NCBI GenBank assembly: GCA_025965315.1
Contig: JAOPXD010000042.1
Coordinates: 1-53,906, forward strand
Direction of reading: 5' to 3'
DNA length: 53,906 nucleotides
Source of the DNA: Marmoricola sp.
GTDB lineage: Bacteria; Actinomycetota; Actinomycetes; Propionibacteriales; Nocardioidaceae
The notes under the pieces are model-generated. The model worked only from the letters and a program-made list of their open reading frames with translations, was not told where the DNA came from and did not search any database. Below are positions 1 through 8,566 of the stretch, piece by piece; the first letter of the stretch is position 1; the number at the start of each line of letters is the position of its first letter. Made by a program: the position numbers and the translations under genes.

Positions 1-1
1 C

Positions 2-1549
2 GCCGACGGGCTGGCCAAGGCCTAAGCGATCCGGGGCGAGGACCGCCACGTGGTCGCCGTGATCGGTGACGGCGCCCTCACCGGCGGGATGGCCTGGGAG
101 GCCCTGAACAACATCGCCGAGGGCCCCCTGAACCGGCACGGTGACCGCCGTCTGGTGATGATCGTCAACGACAACGGCCGCTCCTACATGCCGACCGTCG
201 GCGGCCTCGCGAACCACCTCACCACCCTGCGCACCAGCCCGCACTACGAGCAGGTCCTCGACGTGGTCAAGCGACGGCTCAACGGCGTGCGCGGTGTCGG
301 CCCTGCGGTCTACGACGCGCTGCACGCGATGAAGAAGGGGATGAAGGACGTCCTGGCGCCCCAGGGCCTCTTCGAGGACCTCGGCCTGAAGTACGTCGGC
401 CCGGTGGACGGGCACGACCGGGTCGCGGTCGAGCACGCGCTGGCCGGTGCGAAGCGCTTCGGCGGACCGGTGATCGTGCACGTGATCACCCAGAAGGGCT
501 TCGGCTACGACCCGGCCGAGCGCAACGAGGCCGACCAGTTCCACCAGATCGGACCGTTCGACGCCGAGACCGGCGAGGGCACCCCGAAGGGGCGGATCTG
601 GACCGACTTCTTCACCGACGAGATCGTCGCCATCGGCGAGGAGCGCCAGGACATCGTCGCGATCACCGCGGCGATGCTCTACCCGGTCGGGCTCGACCGG
701 TTCGCAGCCCGTTTCCCCGAACGCACCTTCGACGTCGGGATCGCCGAGCAGCACGCGGTCACCAGTGCCGCCGGGATGGCGATGGGCGGCCTGCACCCGG
801 TCGTCGCGATCTATGCCACCTTCATGAACCGCGCCTTCGACCAGGTCCTGATGGACGTCGCCCTGCACAGGTGCGGGGTCACGTTCGTGATCGACCGGGC
901 CGGTGTCACCGGTGACGACGGCGCCAGCCACAACGGCATGTGGGACATGTCGATCTTCCAGGTCGTCCCCGGCATCCGGCTGGCTGCTCCGCGTGACGGC
1001 GCCCGGGTCCGCGAGCTGCTGCGCGAGGCCGTGGCCGTCGAGGACGCCCCCACCGTCGTCCGACTGCCGAAGGGTGCGCCCCCGGTCCACGACATCGACG
1101 CGATCGGGAAGGTCGGCGATGCGGACCTGCTGGTACGCCGTGGCGACAAGGACGTGCTCATCGTCGCCGCGGGCTCGATGGTCGGCCCGTGCGTCGAGGT
1201 CGCCACCCGGCTGACCGACCAGGGCATCGGAGTCACGCTGGTCGACCCGCGCTGGGTCAAGCCGATCGAGCCTGCGCTGGTGCCGCTCGCCGCCGAGCAC
1301 CGCCTGATCGTCACCGTCGAGGACAACGGCAAGGTCGGCGGCTTCGGCTCGAACCTGCTGCACCTGCTGGCCGACGAAGGCGTCTCGCGACCGTTCCGGC
1401 TGCACGGCATCCCGCAGGAGTTCCTGGGTCACGCCAAGCGGGACGCGATCCTCGAGCAGATCGGGCTGACGGCTCAGGCGCTCGCCCGCCGGATCGTCGA
1501 GGACGTCACTGCCCTGGACGCCGGGCACTCGCTGGTCGACATCGACTAG
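2..1549 (+). CDS. dxs: 1-deoxy-D-xylulose-5-phosphate synthase, 3' part, with an in-frame TAA
   Basis: Thiamine-diphosphate enzyme that condenses pyruvate and glyceraldehyde 3-phosphate to DXP, the first step of the MEP isoprenoid pathway in the cytosol. The gene enters from off the left edge. Visible family signatures are [18 protein letters not shown] near codon 20 (ThDP/Mg binding), [12 protein letters not shown] around base 730 with the catalytic Glu, the pyrimidine-domain stretch TFMNRAFDQ, and [12 protein letters not shown] in the C-terminal transketolase-like domain. Homology continues upstream of base 50 in the same frame (ADGLAKA, then [12 protein letters not shown]), but codon 23-25 is TAA where other Dxs proteins have an aromatic residue. 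Translation from GTG at 50 would lack the N-terminal ThDP-domain segment and probably be inactive. The stop is either a real nonsense mutation (TAC to TAA) or a sequence error. Identification is firm; functional status is open. Confidence 0.93.
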
Positions 1550-1551
1550 CG

Positions 1552-2829
1552 ATGCGATCGTCCCTGCGCGGCAGGCTCGTCGGCCTGCTGGTCGCCTGCG
1601 TGGCGTCCTCCGCCCTGCTGGCCGGCTGCTCGTCGGGAGACCATCCACAGGGCCCGACCGCGACGACCACGGGACCGGTGTCGGCGAAGCAGGCGCAGCG
1701 TCTGCTCGATCGGCGCGCGGAGGCGGTCAGGAACCACGACCTGAGCGCGTTCCTCGGCACGCTGGACACCTCGAACGCAACGCTCGTCGCGCGCCAGCGC
1801 CGCTACTTCGCGAACATGGCAGAGCTGCCGCTGGCCACGCTGAAGTACACCGTGCTCAAGTCGGACTGGCCCGGTGAGCTGCGCTCACGGTCGTGGGGTC
1901 ACTACGTCTCGCTCCCGCAGGTCCGGATCGCCACCCAGCTGGCCGGGTTCGACGCCGTACCGGTCACCCGGATCACCGGGTTCGCGTTCGCGCGCCGCAA
2001 CGGCAAGCCGGTGATCATGTCCGAGCTGACCGGAGCCGGCAAGCCCTTCCCGGGGTCGAACCCGGCACCCTGGGACCTCGTCCGGATCCACGTCAGGACG
2101 GCCGCCGGGACCCTGCAGCTGTACGACGACAAGACCTGGGGCGATGCCGACGAGATCAGCAGCGTGCTGACCCGGGGGATCGCCGACGTACAGTCCGGGA
2201 TCCCGTTCGGCTGGAGCGGGCGCGTGGTCGTCTACGTGTTCAGCCGCAAGGTCGTGCTGGACAGCTTCGAGGGAGTTCCCGGCGGCAACATCAACCACCT
2301 CGGTGCGATGACCTTCCCGATGTACGCCGACCTCGGCCAGCCGGCGGTGGCGGGCATCCGGTTCACGCTGCTGCCGAGCTCGGTCCGCGCCGGCCAGCCG
2401 TTCCTGGACCGGATCACCCGGCACGAGCTGACCCACGTCGCGGTCGGCACCCGGGACGACGGCGCGCCGATCTGGCTGGCCGAGGGCATCGCCGAGTACA
2501 TGGGTGCCCGGGACCTGCCGCGCTCGCAGCGACGGATCGCCACGGTCGCCGTCGACCGCGCCCGCGAAGGCGTCCCGGACATGCCGGCCTCGGCGACGTT
2601 CAACGGGCCCGACCAGGCGTGGAACTACGCGCTGGCCTGGATGGCCTGCGACTACATCGTCGCGACCCAGGGCGCCCCGCGGCTGTGGGAGCTGATGGCG
2701 GCGCTGCACAACGGCGGAGCCGGCACCCCCGACGACCAGGAGGACGCGGTGCTCGAGCGGGTGCTCGGGTACGACGGGCCGGCGCTCGCCGAGCACGCGG
2801 CGGAACGGATCCTGCACATCTACGGCTGA
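1552..2829 (+). CDS. Lipoprotein with HExxH zinc metallopeptidase motif
   Basis: Predicted secreted, lipid-anchored protein of 425 residues. The ATG at 1552 lies 2 bases after the dxs stop. The N-terminus has a basic head, a hydrophobic segment and the lipobox LLAGC (Cys26). The frame is open further upstream, but that part is only a shadow of dxs. The C-terminal half carries HELTH at about residues 291-295 and WLAEGIAEYMG with a candidate third zinc ligand Glu at about 311, the arrangement of gluzincin-type peptidases (peptidase MA-like family). This suggests a zinc protease acting at the cell surface; the substrate is unknown. Residues 27-55 look like a disordered Ser/Thr/Gly linker. Close spacing suggests read-through from dxs. 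Confidence is high for the lipoprotein and motif, moderate for activity. Confidence 0.82.
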   Translation: MRSSLRGRLVGLLVACVASSALLAGCSSGDHPQGPTATTTGPVSAKQAQRLLDRRAEAVRNHDLSAFLGTLDTSNATLVARQRRYFANMAELPLATLKYTVLKSDWPGELRSRSWGHYVSLPQVRIATQLAGFDAVPVTRITGFAFARRNGKPVIMSELTGAGKPFPGSNPAPWDLVRIHVRTAAGTLQLYDDKTWGDADEISSVLTRGIADVQSGIPFGWSGRVVVYVFSRKVVLDSFEGVPGGNINHLGAMTFPMYADLGQPAVAGIRFTLLPSSVRAGQPFLDRITRHELTHVAVGTRDDGAPIWLAEGIAEYMGARDLPRSQRRIATVAVDRAREGVPDMPASATFNGPDQAWNYALAWMACDYIVATQGAPRLWELMAALHNGGAGTPDDQEDAVLERVLGYDGPALAEHAAERILHIYG

Positions 2830-2835
2830 GCCCGA

Positions 2836-2862
2836 CCGGTCCCGGTGCCCCGCTGGGACCGG
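2836..2862 (+). terminator. Possible hairpin terminator after the lipoprotein gene
   Basis: Inverted repeat CCGGTCCC (2836-2843) / GGGACCGG (2855-2862) with an 11-nt loop, starting 7 bases after the stop codon. There is no clear T-run after it, so a factor-independent role is uncertain. Confidence 0.4.
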
Positions 2863-2954
2863 GATCACGGCGACCGCAGGGCATATCTCTCACTGCCGGG
2901 GCGTTGAGGACCCTAGGGTGGAAGACCCGGGAGTACCAGGACTGAGGAGCAGTA

Positions 2955-3908
2955 GTGACGCAGGCACGGTTCGTGCACATCGTGGACGACGTCCCCGAGC
3001 TCGAAGGACTCAGCGACGGGCCGGTGATGGTCACGATCCTGGACGGGTTCCTCGACGCGGGCAACGCGTCCGCGCTCGCCGCCGACCACCTGCTGGAGTC
3101 GTCGTCGAGCCGCGTGGTGGCGAGCTTCGAGGTCGACGAGTTCTACGACTACCGCGCCCGGCGCCCTCCGATGACCTTCCTCGAGGACCACTACGCGGAG
3201 TACGACGCGCCCCGGCTCGTCGTACGGCTGCTGCACGACCTCAACAACGCGCCGTTCCTGCTGCTCAGCGGGCCCGAGCCGGACATGCGCTGGGAGGGTT
3301 TCGCGGACGCCGTGCGGAAGGTCGTGGAGCACTTCGAGGTGCGCCTGACCGTCTCGCTCGGATCGGTACCGATGGCGGTGCCGCACACCCGGCCGATCCA
3401 GCTGACCAACCACGCGACCTCCAAGCGGCTGCTGATCTCCTCGAACGTCTGGGCCGGCGAGATCCGGATCCCGTCGAGCGCGCAGTCGCTGCTCGAGCTG
3501 CGCCTGGGCGAGTGGGGCCACGACGCCACGGGCTTCGTCGCGCACATCCCGCACTACGTCGCCCAGTTCGGCTACCCCGAGGCTGCGGCCGCGATGCTCA
3601 CCCAGGTCGGTGCGGTCACCGGACTGACCTGGGACACCAGCGAGCTCGACACAGCGGCTGAGGAGCGCCGTACCGAGATCGGGAGCCAGGTCGCCGACTC
3701 GGACGAGGTCCGTGCCGTGGTGCACGGCCTGGAGCAGCAGTACGACGCGTTCCACCTCGGTGGTCCCAACCTGCTTGACGACGCCGGTGACCCGCTCGGA
3801 GGTGCGCTGAGCTCCGAGGGTGAGCTGCCGACCGGTGACGAGCTGGGCGCACAGTTCGAGGAATTCCTGGCTGGCCTGGACCAGACCGACCAGACCGAAG
3901 AGGACTGA
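2955..3908 (+). CDS. PAC2 family protein
   Basis: 317 residues, GTG start preceded by the purine-rich GAGGAGC. It belongs to the PAC2 (proteasome assembly chaperone 2-like) family common in actinobacteria. The N-terminal pattern VMVTILDGFLDAGNASALA and the following DEFYDYRARRP are typical. The C-terminal about 60 residues are acidic and probably a flexible tail. The biochemical function of bacterial PAC2 proteins is not established; a chaperone role in proteasome-containing actinobacteria is only inferred from the eukaryotic namesake. It is followed after 8 bp by tesB in the same direction, so the two are probably cotranscribed. No catalytic motif was recognised. Confidence 0.85.
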   Translation: MTQARFVHIVDDVPELEGLSDGPVMVTILDGFLDAGNASALAADHLLESSSSRVVASFEVDEFYDYRARRPPMTFLEDHYAEYDAPRLVVRLLHDLNNAPFLLLSGPEPDMRWEGFADAVRKVVEHFEVRLTVSLGSVPMAVPHTRPIQLTNHATSKRLLISSNVWAGEIRIPSSAQSLLELRLGEWGHDATGFVAHIPHYVAQFGYPEAAAAMLTQVGAVTGLTWDTSELDTAAEERRTEIGSQVADSDEVRAVVHGLEQQYDAFHLGGPNLLDDAGDPLGGALSSEGELPTGDELGAQFEEFLAGLDQTDQTEED

Positions 3909-3916
3909 CGCAGCCG

Positions 3917-4771
3917 ATGCCCGCTTCCGTTGCCGAGCTGATCGACCTGCTCGAGCTCGAGCTGATCGAGGACAACCTCTTCCGCGGCAAGCAGCCGAAG
4001 ACCGAGCTGCAGCGGGTCTTCGGCGGCCAGGTAGCAGCACACGCGCTGGTGGCCGCGACGCAGACTGTGGGGGACCAGTACGTCGTGCACTCGCTGCACT
4101 CCTACTTCCTGCGGCCCGGCGACACCTCGGTGCCGATCGTGTACGACGTCGAGAACCTGCGCGACGGTCGGTCGTTCGCGACCCGACGGGTGCTGGCGCG
4201 CCAGCACGGGCACCCGATCTTCGCGATGACGCTGAACTTCCAGGTGCCCGAGGAAGGTCTCGAGCACCAGGACGTGATGCCCGAGGTACCCGGACCGGAC
4301 CAGTGCCCGTCGCTGGGCGACATCTTCGCCGAGCGCAACCACGACAGCTCCGAGTGGGAGCGCGAGTGGGCTGCTCTCGAAGTCCGGTACGCCGGCAACT
4401 CACGCCCCGGTGGCGAGCTCTCCGGCGAGCTCGAGCCGGCCCGGGCCCGGCTGTGGATCCGGGTGAACGGCGAGCTGCCGGACTCCCCGTTGCAGCACAC
4501 CGCGGCCTTCGCCTACGCCAGCGACATGACGCTGCTCGGCGCGACGCTGGTGCCGCACCAGGTGTTCATCTCCTCGCCGAACGTGCAGGCAGCATCGTTG
4601 GACCACACGATCTGGTTCCACCGACCGTTCCGTGACGACGAGTGGTGGCTCTACGACCAGCACAGCCCGTCAGCTTCCGGCGGTCGCGGACTCGCCTTCG
4701 CGCGGGTGTTCACCGCCGACGGCCGGCTGGTCGCCAGCGTGGCGCAAGAAGGCCTGATCCGGATCCGCTGA
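3917..4771 (+). CDS. tesB: Acyl-CoA thioesterase II (TesB family)
   Basis: Hydrolyses acyl-CoA to free fatty acid and CoA in the cytosol. 284 residues, the usual length for the double-hotdog TesB family. Characteristic pieces are the N-terminal RVFGGQVAAHAL and HSLHSYFLRPGD, and the C-terminal AYASDMTLL, SLDHTIWFHR and QEGLIR, which carry the Asp, Thr and Gln positions known as the catalytic triad of E. coli TesB. The ATG at 3917 lies 8 bp after the PAC2 stop. The gene converges on htdX, with a 100-bp gap full of inverted repeats. Its neighbours are lipid-metabolism genes, so a role in controlling acyl-CoA pools is likely. Confidence 0.9.
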   Translation: MPASVAELIDLLELELIEDNLFRGKQPKTELQRVFGGQVAAHALVAATQTVGDQYVVHSLHSYFLRPGDTSVPIVYDVENLRDGRSFATRRVLARQHGHPIFAMTLNFQVPEEGLEHQDVMPEVPGPDQCPSLGDIFAERNHDSSEWEREWAALEVRYAGNSRPGGELSGELEPARARLWIRVNGELPDSPLQHTAAFAYASDMTLLGATLVPHQVFISSPNVQAASLDHTIWFHRPFRDDEWWLYDQHSPSASGGRGLAFARVFTADGRLVASVAQEGLIRIR

Positions 4772-4782
4772 CCGGGTTACCG

Positions 4783-4863
4783 GTGCAGAATTCACGTGCC
4801 AGCATGTGAATTCTGCACGAACGACATCAAATTTGATGTTGATCGCGTCGAATTGATGTCGTT
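4783..4863. repeat. Cluster of inverted repeats between tesB and htdX
   Basis: The convergent gap holds three nested or overlapping dyads. A perfect 13-bp inverted repeat GTGCAGAATTCAC (4783-4795) / GTGAATTCTGCAC (4806-4818) is followed by the perfect 16-bp palindrome ACATCAAATTTGATGT (4824-4839). An 11-bp inverted repeat AACGACATCAA (4820-4830) / TTGATGTCGTT (4853-4863) spans that palindrome. The stretch is A+T-rich compared with its surroundings. It probably works as a two-way transcription terminator; the palindrome could also bind protein. Confidence 0.7.
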
Positions 4864-4871
4864 GACGTCCC

Positions 4872-5777
4872 TCAGCGGACGCGGCCAGCCAGGTGCGGAG
4901 CATTGTTCTTCGGGTTGGTCATCGAGAAGTCGATGCCGTTCTCGACGATCCGGGAGCCGAAGGCCACCTTGGTCGGCAGCAGCACCGGCTTCTTGAACTC
5001 CACCTCGACGGTGGCGCTGTCGGGGATCCGGCTCTCCAGGGCCGCCACGCACCGGGCCTTGGTCCAGATGCCGTGCGCGATCTGGCTCGGGAACCCGAAG
5101 GCCTTGGCGGTCAGCGGGTAGAGGTGGATCGGGTTGTAGTCGCCGGAGACGGCGGCGAAGCGACGACCGAGGTCGCCCTTGAGCTTCCACTCGGTGCCGT
5201 TGCCGGGGACGGCCTCGAACGGCTCGCCCTCAGCCGCTTCTGACTGGCTCAGCGCGTCCTTGTCGCCCCGGCCGGGACGCAGGTACGTCGAGACCGCGTC
5301 CCAGACGATCTCGTCGCCAGAAGTGACGGTGGTGATGAAGTCGAAGATGATTCCCTTGCTGTGCGGCCGCTTGTTGATCGCGGTCGCGGTGACGTCGAGC
5401 ACCTCGGTCGGCGCGATCGGCCGGTGCTGGGTCATCGCGTTGCGCAGGTGCACGCTGCCGATGGCCGCGTAGGGGAACGAGCTGTCCGTCATGATCCCCA
5501 TGTGCAGGCGGAAGGCGAGCATGTGCGGGTAGGTCAGCGGCAGGTGCTGGCCGGGCTCGAACCCGCAGACCTCCCGGTACGCCGCCAGGTGGTCGAGATC
5601 GATCGCGACGCCCTTGCGGGTCAGGCGGAGGTCGGGGAGGTCCCCGCCCTTCTTGGCGATCCCCGGGAGCAGGTTGACGCCCGGGACGATCGGCAGTGCC
5701 GCCTTGAGCATCGTGGGCACGGCCGACCCGTCACCCTCGACGAGGCGCTCGTTGGTGGGCCCGGCCACGTCAGGCAC
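4872..5777 (-). CDS. htdX: MaoC-like (R)-3-hydroxyacyl-thioester dehydratase, HtdX type
   Basis: 301 residues. It resembles the two-hotdog MaoC-like dehydratases of the mycobacterial HtdX (Rv0241c) group, which dehydrate (R)-3-hydroxyacyl thioesters. The C-terminal hotdog contains the hydratase-2 motif in RRFAAVSGDYNPIHLYP (Asp and His as catalytic dyad) followed by SQIAHGIWTKA. The N-terminal half, ending near residue 170, is the degenerate first hotdog. The GTG start at 5777 overlaps the fabG4 stop by 8 bp, so translation is coupled. Gene order htdX-fabG4 with divergent fadA2 is the same as mycobacterial Rv0241c-Rv0242c/Rv0243. Inference: it pairs with FabG4 in chain elongation or beta-oxidation of a long or modified acyl chain. 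Confidence 0.87.
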   Translation of the reverse strand: MPDVAGPTNERLVEGDGSAVPTMLKAALPIVPGVNLLPGIAKKGGDLPDLRLTRKGVAIDLDHLAAYREVCGFEPGQHLPLTYPHMLAFRLHMGIMTDSSFPYAAIGSVHLRNAMTQHRPIAPTEVLDVTATAINKRPHSKGIIFDFITTVTSGDEIVWDAVSTYLRPGRGDKDALSQSEAAEGEPFEAVPGNGTEWKLKGDLGRRFAAVSGDYNPIHLYPLTAKAFGFPSQIAHGIWTKARCVAALESRIPDSATVEVEFKKPVLLPTKVAFGSRIVENGIDFSMTNPKNNAPHLAGRVR

Positions 5778-7107
5778 CCAGCATCATCTGGCCGCAGACC
5801 CGGACGACGTTGCCGTTGACCGCGGACGAGCCGGGGCTGGCGTACCAGGCGATCGCCTCGGCGACGTCGATCGGCAGTCCGCCCTGGGCCATCGCGTTCA
5901 TCCGCTGGCCGACCTCACGGGTGGCGAACGGAACGGCGGCGGTCATCGCGGTGATGATGAAGCCCGGCGCGACTGCGTTGATGGTGATGTCGTTCTTGAG
6001 CTCCGGGGCAACGGCGTCGACGAAGCCGATCACGCCGGCCTTCGAGGCGGCGTAGTTGGTCTGGCCGACGTTGCCCGCGATCCCGGCGATCGACGAGACA
6101 CCGACGATCCGGCCGTTCTTGTTGATCAGGCCCTGGTCGAGGAGCTCGCGGGTGATCCGCTCGGGGGCGGACAGGTTCACCGCGATCACCGAGCTCCAGC
6201 GGTCCTCGGCCATGTTCGCGAGCTTCTTGTCGCGGGTGATCCCCGCATTGTGGATCACGATGTCCACGCCGCTGAACTTCTCCTTGACGTGGTGCGCGAT
6301 CCGCTGGGGCGCGTCCTTGCCGGTGATGTCCAGGGTCAGGGGGTCGCCGCCGAGCTCCTTCATCAGCGCCTGCAGCTCGCTGGCTGCCTGGGGCACGTCG
6401 ATGCCGAGCACGGTGGCGCCGTCGCGGTGCAGGACCCGGGCGATCTGTTCACCGATGCCGCGGGAGGCGCCGGTGACGATGGCGACCTTGCCGGCCAGCG
6501 GCTTGGTCTGATCGGTGACCTTGGCCGCCTTCTTGGTGCCGGTCAGGCCCAGCCGGGCGACCTGGCCCGAGACGTAGGCCGACTTGGGGGAGAGGAAGAA
6601 CGCCAGGGTGGAGGAGATCGTGGACTCGGCGCCGGGCGCGACGTACACGAGGTTGACCGTGCTGCCCTTGCCGATCTCCTTGCCGAGCGACCGGGTGAAG
6701 CCCTCGAGCGCGCGCTGGGCGATCCGCTCGTCGACCGAGTCGGTCTGGGTCGGGTTGGTGCCGAGCACGACGACGCGGGCACAGCCCTGGAGGCTGCGCA
6801 GCAGCGGGGTGAAGAACTCCTGCAGGGCGATCAGGGACTCCGGAGTAGTCAGGCCGGTCGCGTCGAAGACGAGGCCCTTGTACTTCTCGCCCTCGGCGGC
6901 GACCGCGGTGGTCGCGATGCCGAGGTCGTCCAGGGTGCTGGTCAGCGTCGTACCGAGGCGACCGCTGCCGCCGACCACGACGGTGCCGTCGACCAACGGG
7001 GAGCCGTCGCTCCAGCGGTCGAGCTTCTCGGGGCTGGGCAGGCCCAGGTTCTTCACGAACATCTGGCCGACGGGGCTCTTGGAGAAGGACTGGTAACGGT
7101 CGCTCAT
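5770..7107 (-). CDS. fabG4: 3-oxoacyl-thioester reductase, FabG4 type (two-domain SDR)
   Basis: NAD(P)H-dependent reduction of 3-oxoacyl thioesters. 445 residues from ATG 7107, chosen because AAGGAA lies just upstream and MSDRYQSFSKSPVGQ matches the known N-terminus of high-molecular-weight FabG; the open frame beyond it is intergenic. Residues 1-200 form the flavodoxin-like degenerate Rossmann domain (VVVGGSGRLG). Residues about 207-445 form the ketoreductase domain with TGASRGIG, IHNAG, the catalytic Ser in VGVSSIAG and the Tyr/Lys pair in YAASK. It is cotranscribed with htdX. HMW FabG proteins of mycobacteria act on long-chain CoA substrates (family knowledge). Confidence 0.92.
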   Translation of the reverse strand: MSDRYQSFSKSPVGQMFVKNLGLPSPEKLDRWSDGSPLVDGTVVVGGSGRLGTTLTSTLDDLGIATTAVAAEGEKYKGLVFDATGLTTPESLIALQEFFTPLLRSLQGCARVVVLGTNPTQTDSVDERIAQRALEGFTRSLGKEIGKGSTVNLVYVAPGAESTISSTLAFFLSPKSAYVSGQVARLGLTGTKKAAKVTDQTKPLAGKVAIVTGASRGIGEQIARVLHRDGATVLGIDVPQAASELQALMKELGGDPLTLDITGKDAPQRIAHHVKEKFSGVDIVIHNAGITRDKKLANMAEDRWSSVIAVNLSAPERITRELLDQGLINKNGRIVGVSSIAGIAGNVGQTNYAASKAGVIGFVDAVAPELKNDITINAVAPGFIITAMTAAVPFATREVGQRMNAMAQGGLPIDVAEAIAWYASPGSSAVNGNVVRVCGQMMLGA

Positions 7108-7168
7108 CGCTGTTCCTTGCTGCTGGGGGAGTTCGGGAGGGGCCGGGGACGGGCCGCCGCGATCAAAA

Positions 7169-7190
7169 TGTAACTTCAGGTGTAACTCGG
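7169..7190. promoter_or_regulatory. Direct repeats TGTAACT in the fabG4/fadA2 divergent promoter region
   Basis: TGTAACT occurs at 7169-7175 and again at 7181-7187, 12 bp apart, inside an A+T-rich stretch between the divergent starts at 7107 and 7286. The second copy is part of GTGTAACTCGG (7180-7190). This matches GTGCAACTCGG at 9326-9336 upstream of the nearby TetR gene at 10 of 11 positions. The likely explanation is a shared operator for that TetR protein. Confidence 0.45.
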
Positions 7191-7285
7191 TGTCCAAAAA
7201 TGGTGATGTGCCCCTCACTGCGTTTCATTTCCCGATGTTACGCGCCAGTATTGTTCTCTTACCTTCCCGGATCAGGAGTAAACAG

Positions 7286-8566
7286 ATGCAGGCCAAGACC
7301 CGCCGCGTCGCCATCCTCGGTGGCAACCGGATTCCCTTCGCACGCTCGAACACCGTCTACGCCTCCGCGTCCAACCAGGAGATGCTCACCGCAGCCCTGG
7401 ACGGCCTGGTCGCACGCTTCTCGCTCGAGGGCGAGCAGCTCGGCGAGGTCGCCGCCGGCGCTGTGCTCAAGCACTCGCGCGACTTCAACCTGACCCGTGA
7501 GGCTGTGCTCAGCACCCGCCTCGCCCCGGAGACCCCTGCCGTCGACCTCCAGCAGGCGTGCGGCACCGGCCTGCAGGCAATCATCTACGTCGCCAACAAG
7601 ATCGCGCTCGGCCAGATCGACTCCGGCATCGGCGGTGGCACCGACACCACCTCGGACGCCCCGATCGCGATCGGCGAGAAGCTCCGCAAGAAGCTGATCA
7701 ACCTCAACAACGCCAAGTCGAACGCCGACCGCCTGAAGATCCTGGCTTCGATCCGGCCCGGTGACATCAGCCTCGCGATCCCCTCGAACGGCGAGCCCCG
7801 CACCGGTCTGTCGATGGGCGAGCACCAGGCCCTGACCGCGCTGGAGTGGCAGATCACCCGCGAGGCGCAGGACGAGCTCGCGGTAGCGTCGCACCACAAC
7901 CTCGCTGCGTCGTACGAGGCGGGCTGGCAGGACGACCTGGTCACCCCGTTCAACGGCCTCGAGCGCGACAACAACATGCGCGCCGACTCCAAGCTCGAGA
8001 AGCTCGCTACCCTCAAGCCGGTCTTCGGCAAGGGCGAGGCCGCGACGATGACCGCCGCCAACTCGACACCGCTGACCGACGGCGCCTCGGTGGTGCTGCT
8101 CGGCTCGGAGGACTGGGCCACCGAGCACGGCCTCGAGCCGCTCGCCTACCTCGCCGACTACGAGACCGCTGCCGTCGACTTCGTGCACGGCAACGAGGGC
8201 CTGCTGATGGCCCCGGCGTACGCCGTTCCGCGGATGCTGGCGCGTGCCGGTCTCACGCTGCAGGACTTCGACTACTACGAGATCCACGAGGCATTCGCTT
8301 CGCAGGTGCTCTCGACGCTGAAGTCGTGGGAGGACCCGGTGTTCTGCAAGGAGCGCCTGGGTCTGGATGCGCCCCTGGGCTCGATCGACCGCAGCAAGCT
8401 GAACGTCAAGGGCTCCTCGCTCGCCGCGGGCCACCCGTTCGCCGCGACCGGCGGCCGGATCGTCGCGAACGCTGCCAAGCTGCTCGCCGAGAAGGGCTCC
8501 GGCCGGGTGCTGATCTCGATCTGTGCCGCTGGTGGCCAGGGCGTTACCGCGATCCTGGAGCGCTAG
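7286..8566 (+). CDS. fadA2: Acetyl-CoA acetyltransferase / 3-ketoacyl-CoA thiolase, FadA2 type
   Basis: Thiolase that cleaves 3-ketoacyl-CoA with CoA, or runs the reverse condensation. 426 residues from ATG 7286, which has AGGAG 8 bases upstream; the open frame upstream of it is promoter DNA. The nucleophilic Cys92 lies in QQACGTGLQ, and the second active-site block includes EIHEAFASQ, GHPFAATGGR and the catalytic Cys in SICAAGGQG. It is divergent from fabG4-htdX, the order known for mycobacterial fadA2 (Rv0243). Transcription probably ends in the hairpin element at 8585-8630. Substrate range cannot be read from sequence; the context suggests long-chain or branched acyl-CoA. Confidence 0.92.
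   Translation: MQAKTRRVAILGGNRIPFARSNTVYASASNQEMLTAALDGLVARFSLEGEQLGEVAAGAVLKHSRDFNLTREAVLSTRLAPETPAVDLQQACGTGLQAIIYVANKIALGQIDSGIGGGTDTTSDAPIAIGEKLRKKLINLNNAKSNADRLKILASIRPGDISLAIPSNGEPRTGLSMGEHQALTALEWQITREAQDELAVASHHNLAASYEAGWQDDLVTPFNGLERDNNMRADSKLEKLATLKPVFGKGEAATMTAANSTPLTDGASVVLLGSEDWATEHGLEPLAYLADYETAAVDFVHGNEGLLMAPAYAVPRMLARAGLTLQDFDYYEIHEAFASQVLSTLKSWEDPVFCKERLGLDAPLGSIDRSKLNVKGSSLAAGHPFAATGGRIVANAAKLLAEKGSGRVLISICAAGGQGVTAILER

Noticed and set aside
23..25. Recoding of the dxs stop (selenocysteine or pyrrolysine)
   Set aside because: The codon is TAA, which is not used for either residue, and no recoding hairpin is visible.
1189..1551. Long N-terminal extension of the lipoprotein reading frame
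   Set aside because: It reads through dxs in another frame and gives an Arg/Ala-rich sequence; the signal peptide with lipobox begins at ATG 1552.
2913..4403. Long antisense open frame opposite PAC2 and tesB
   Set aside because: It is an artefact of high-G+C codon use: Arg/Gly/Ala-rich, no family motifs, and it covers two well-recognised genes.
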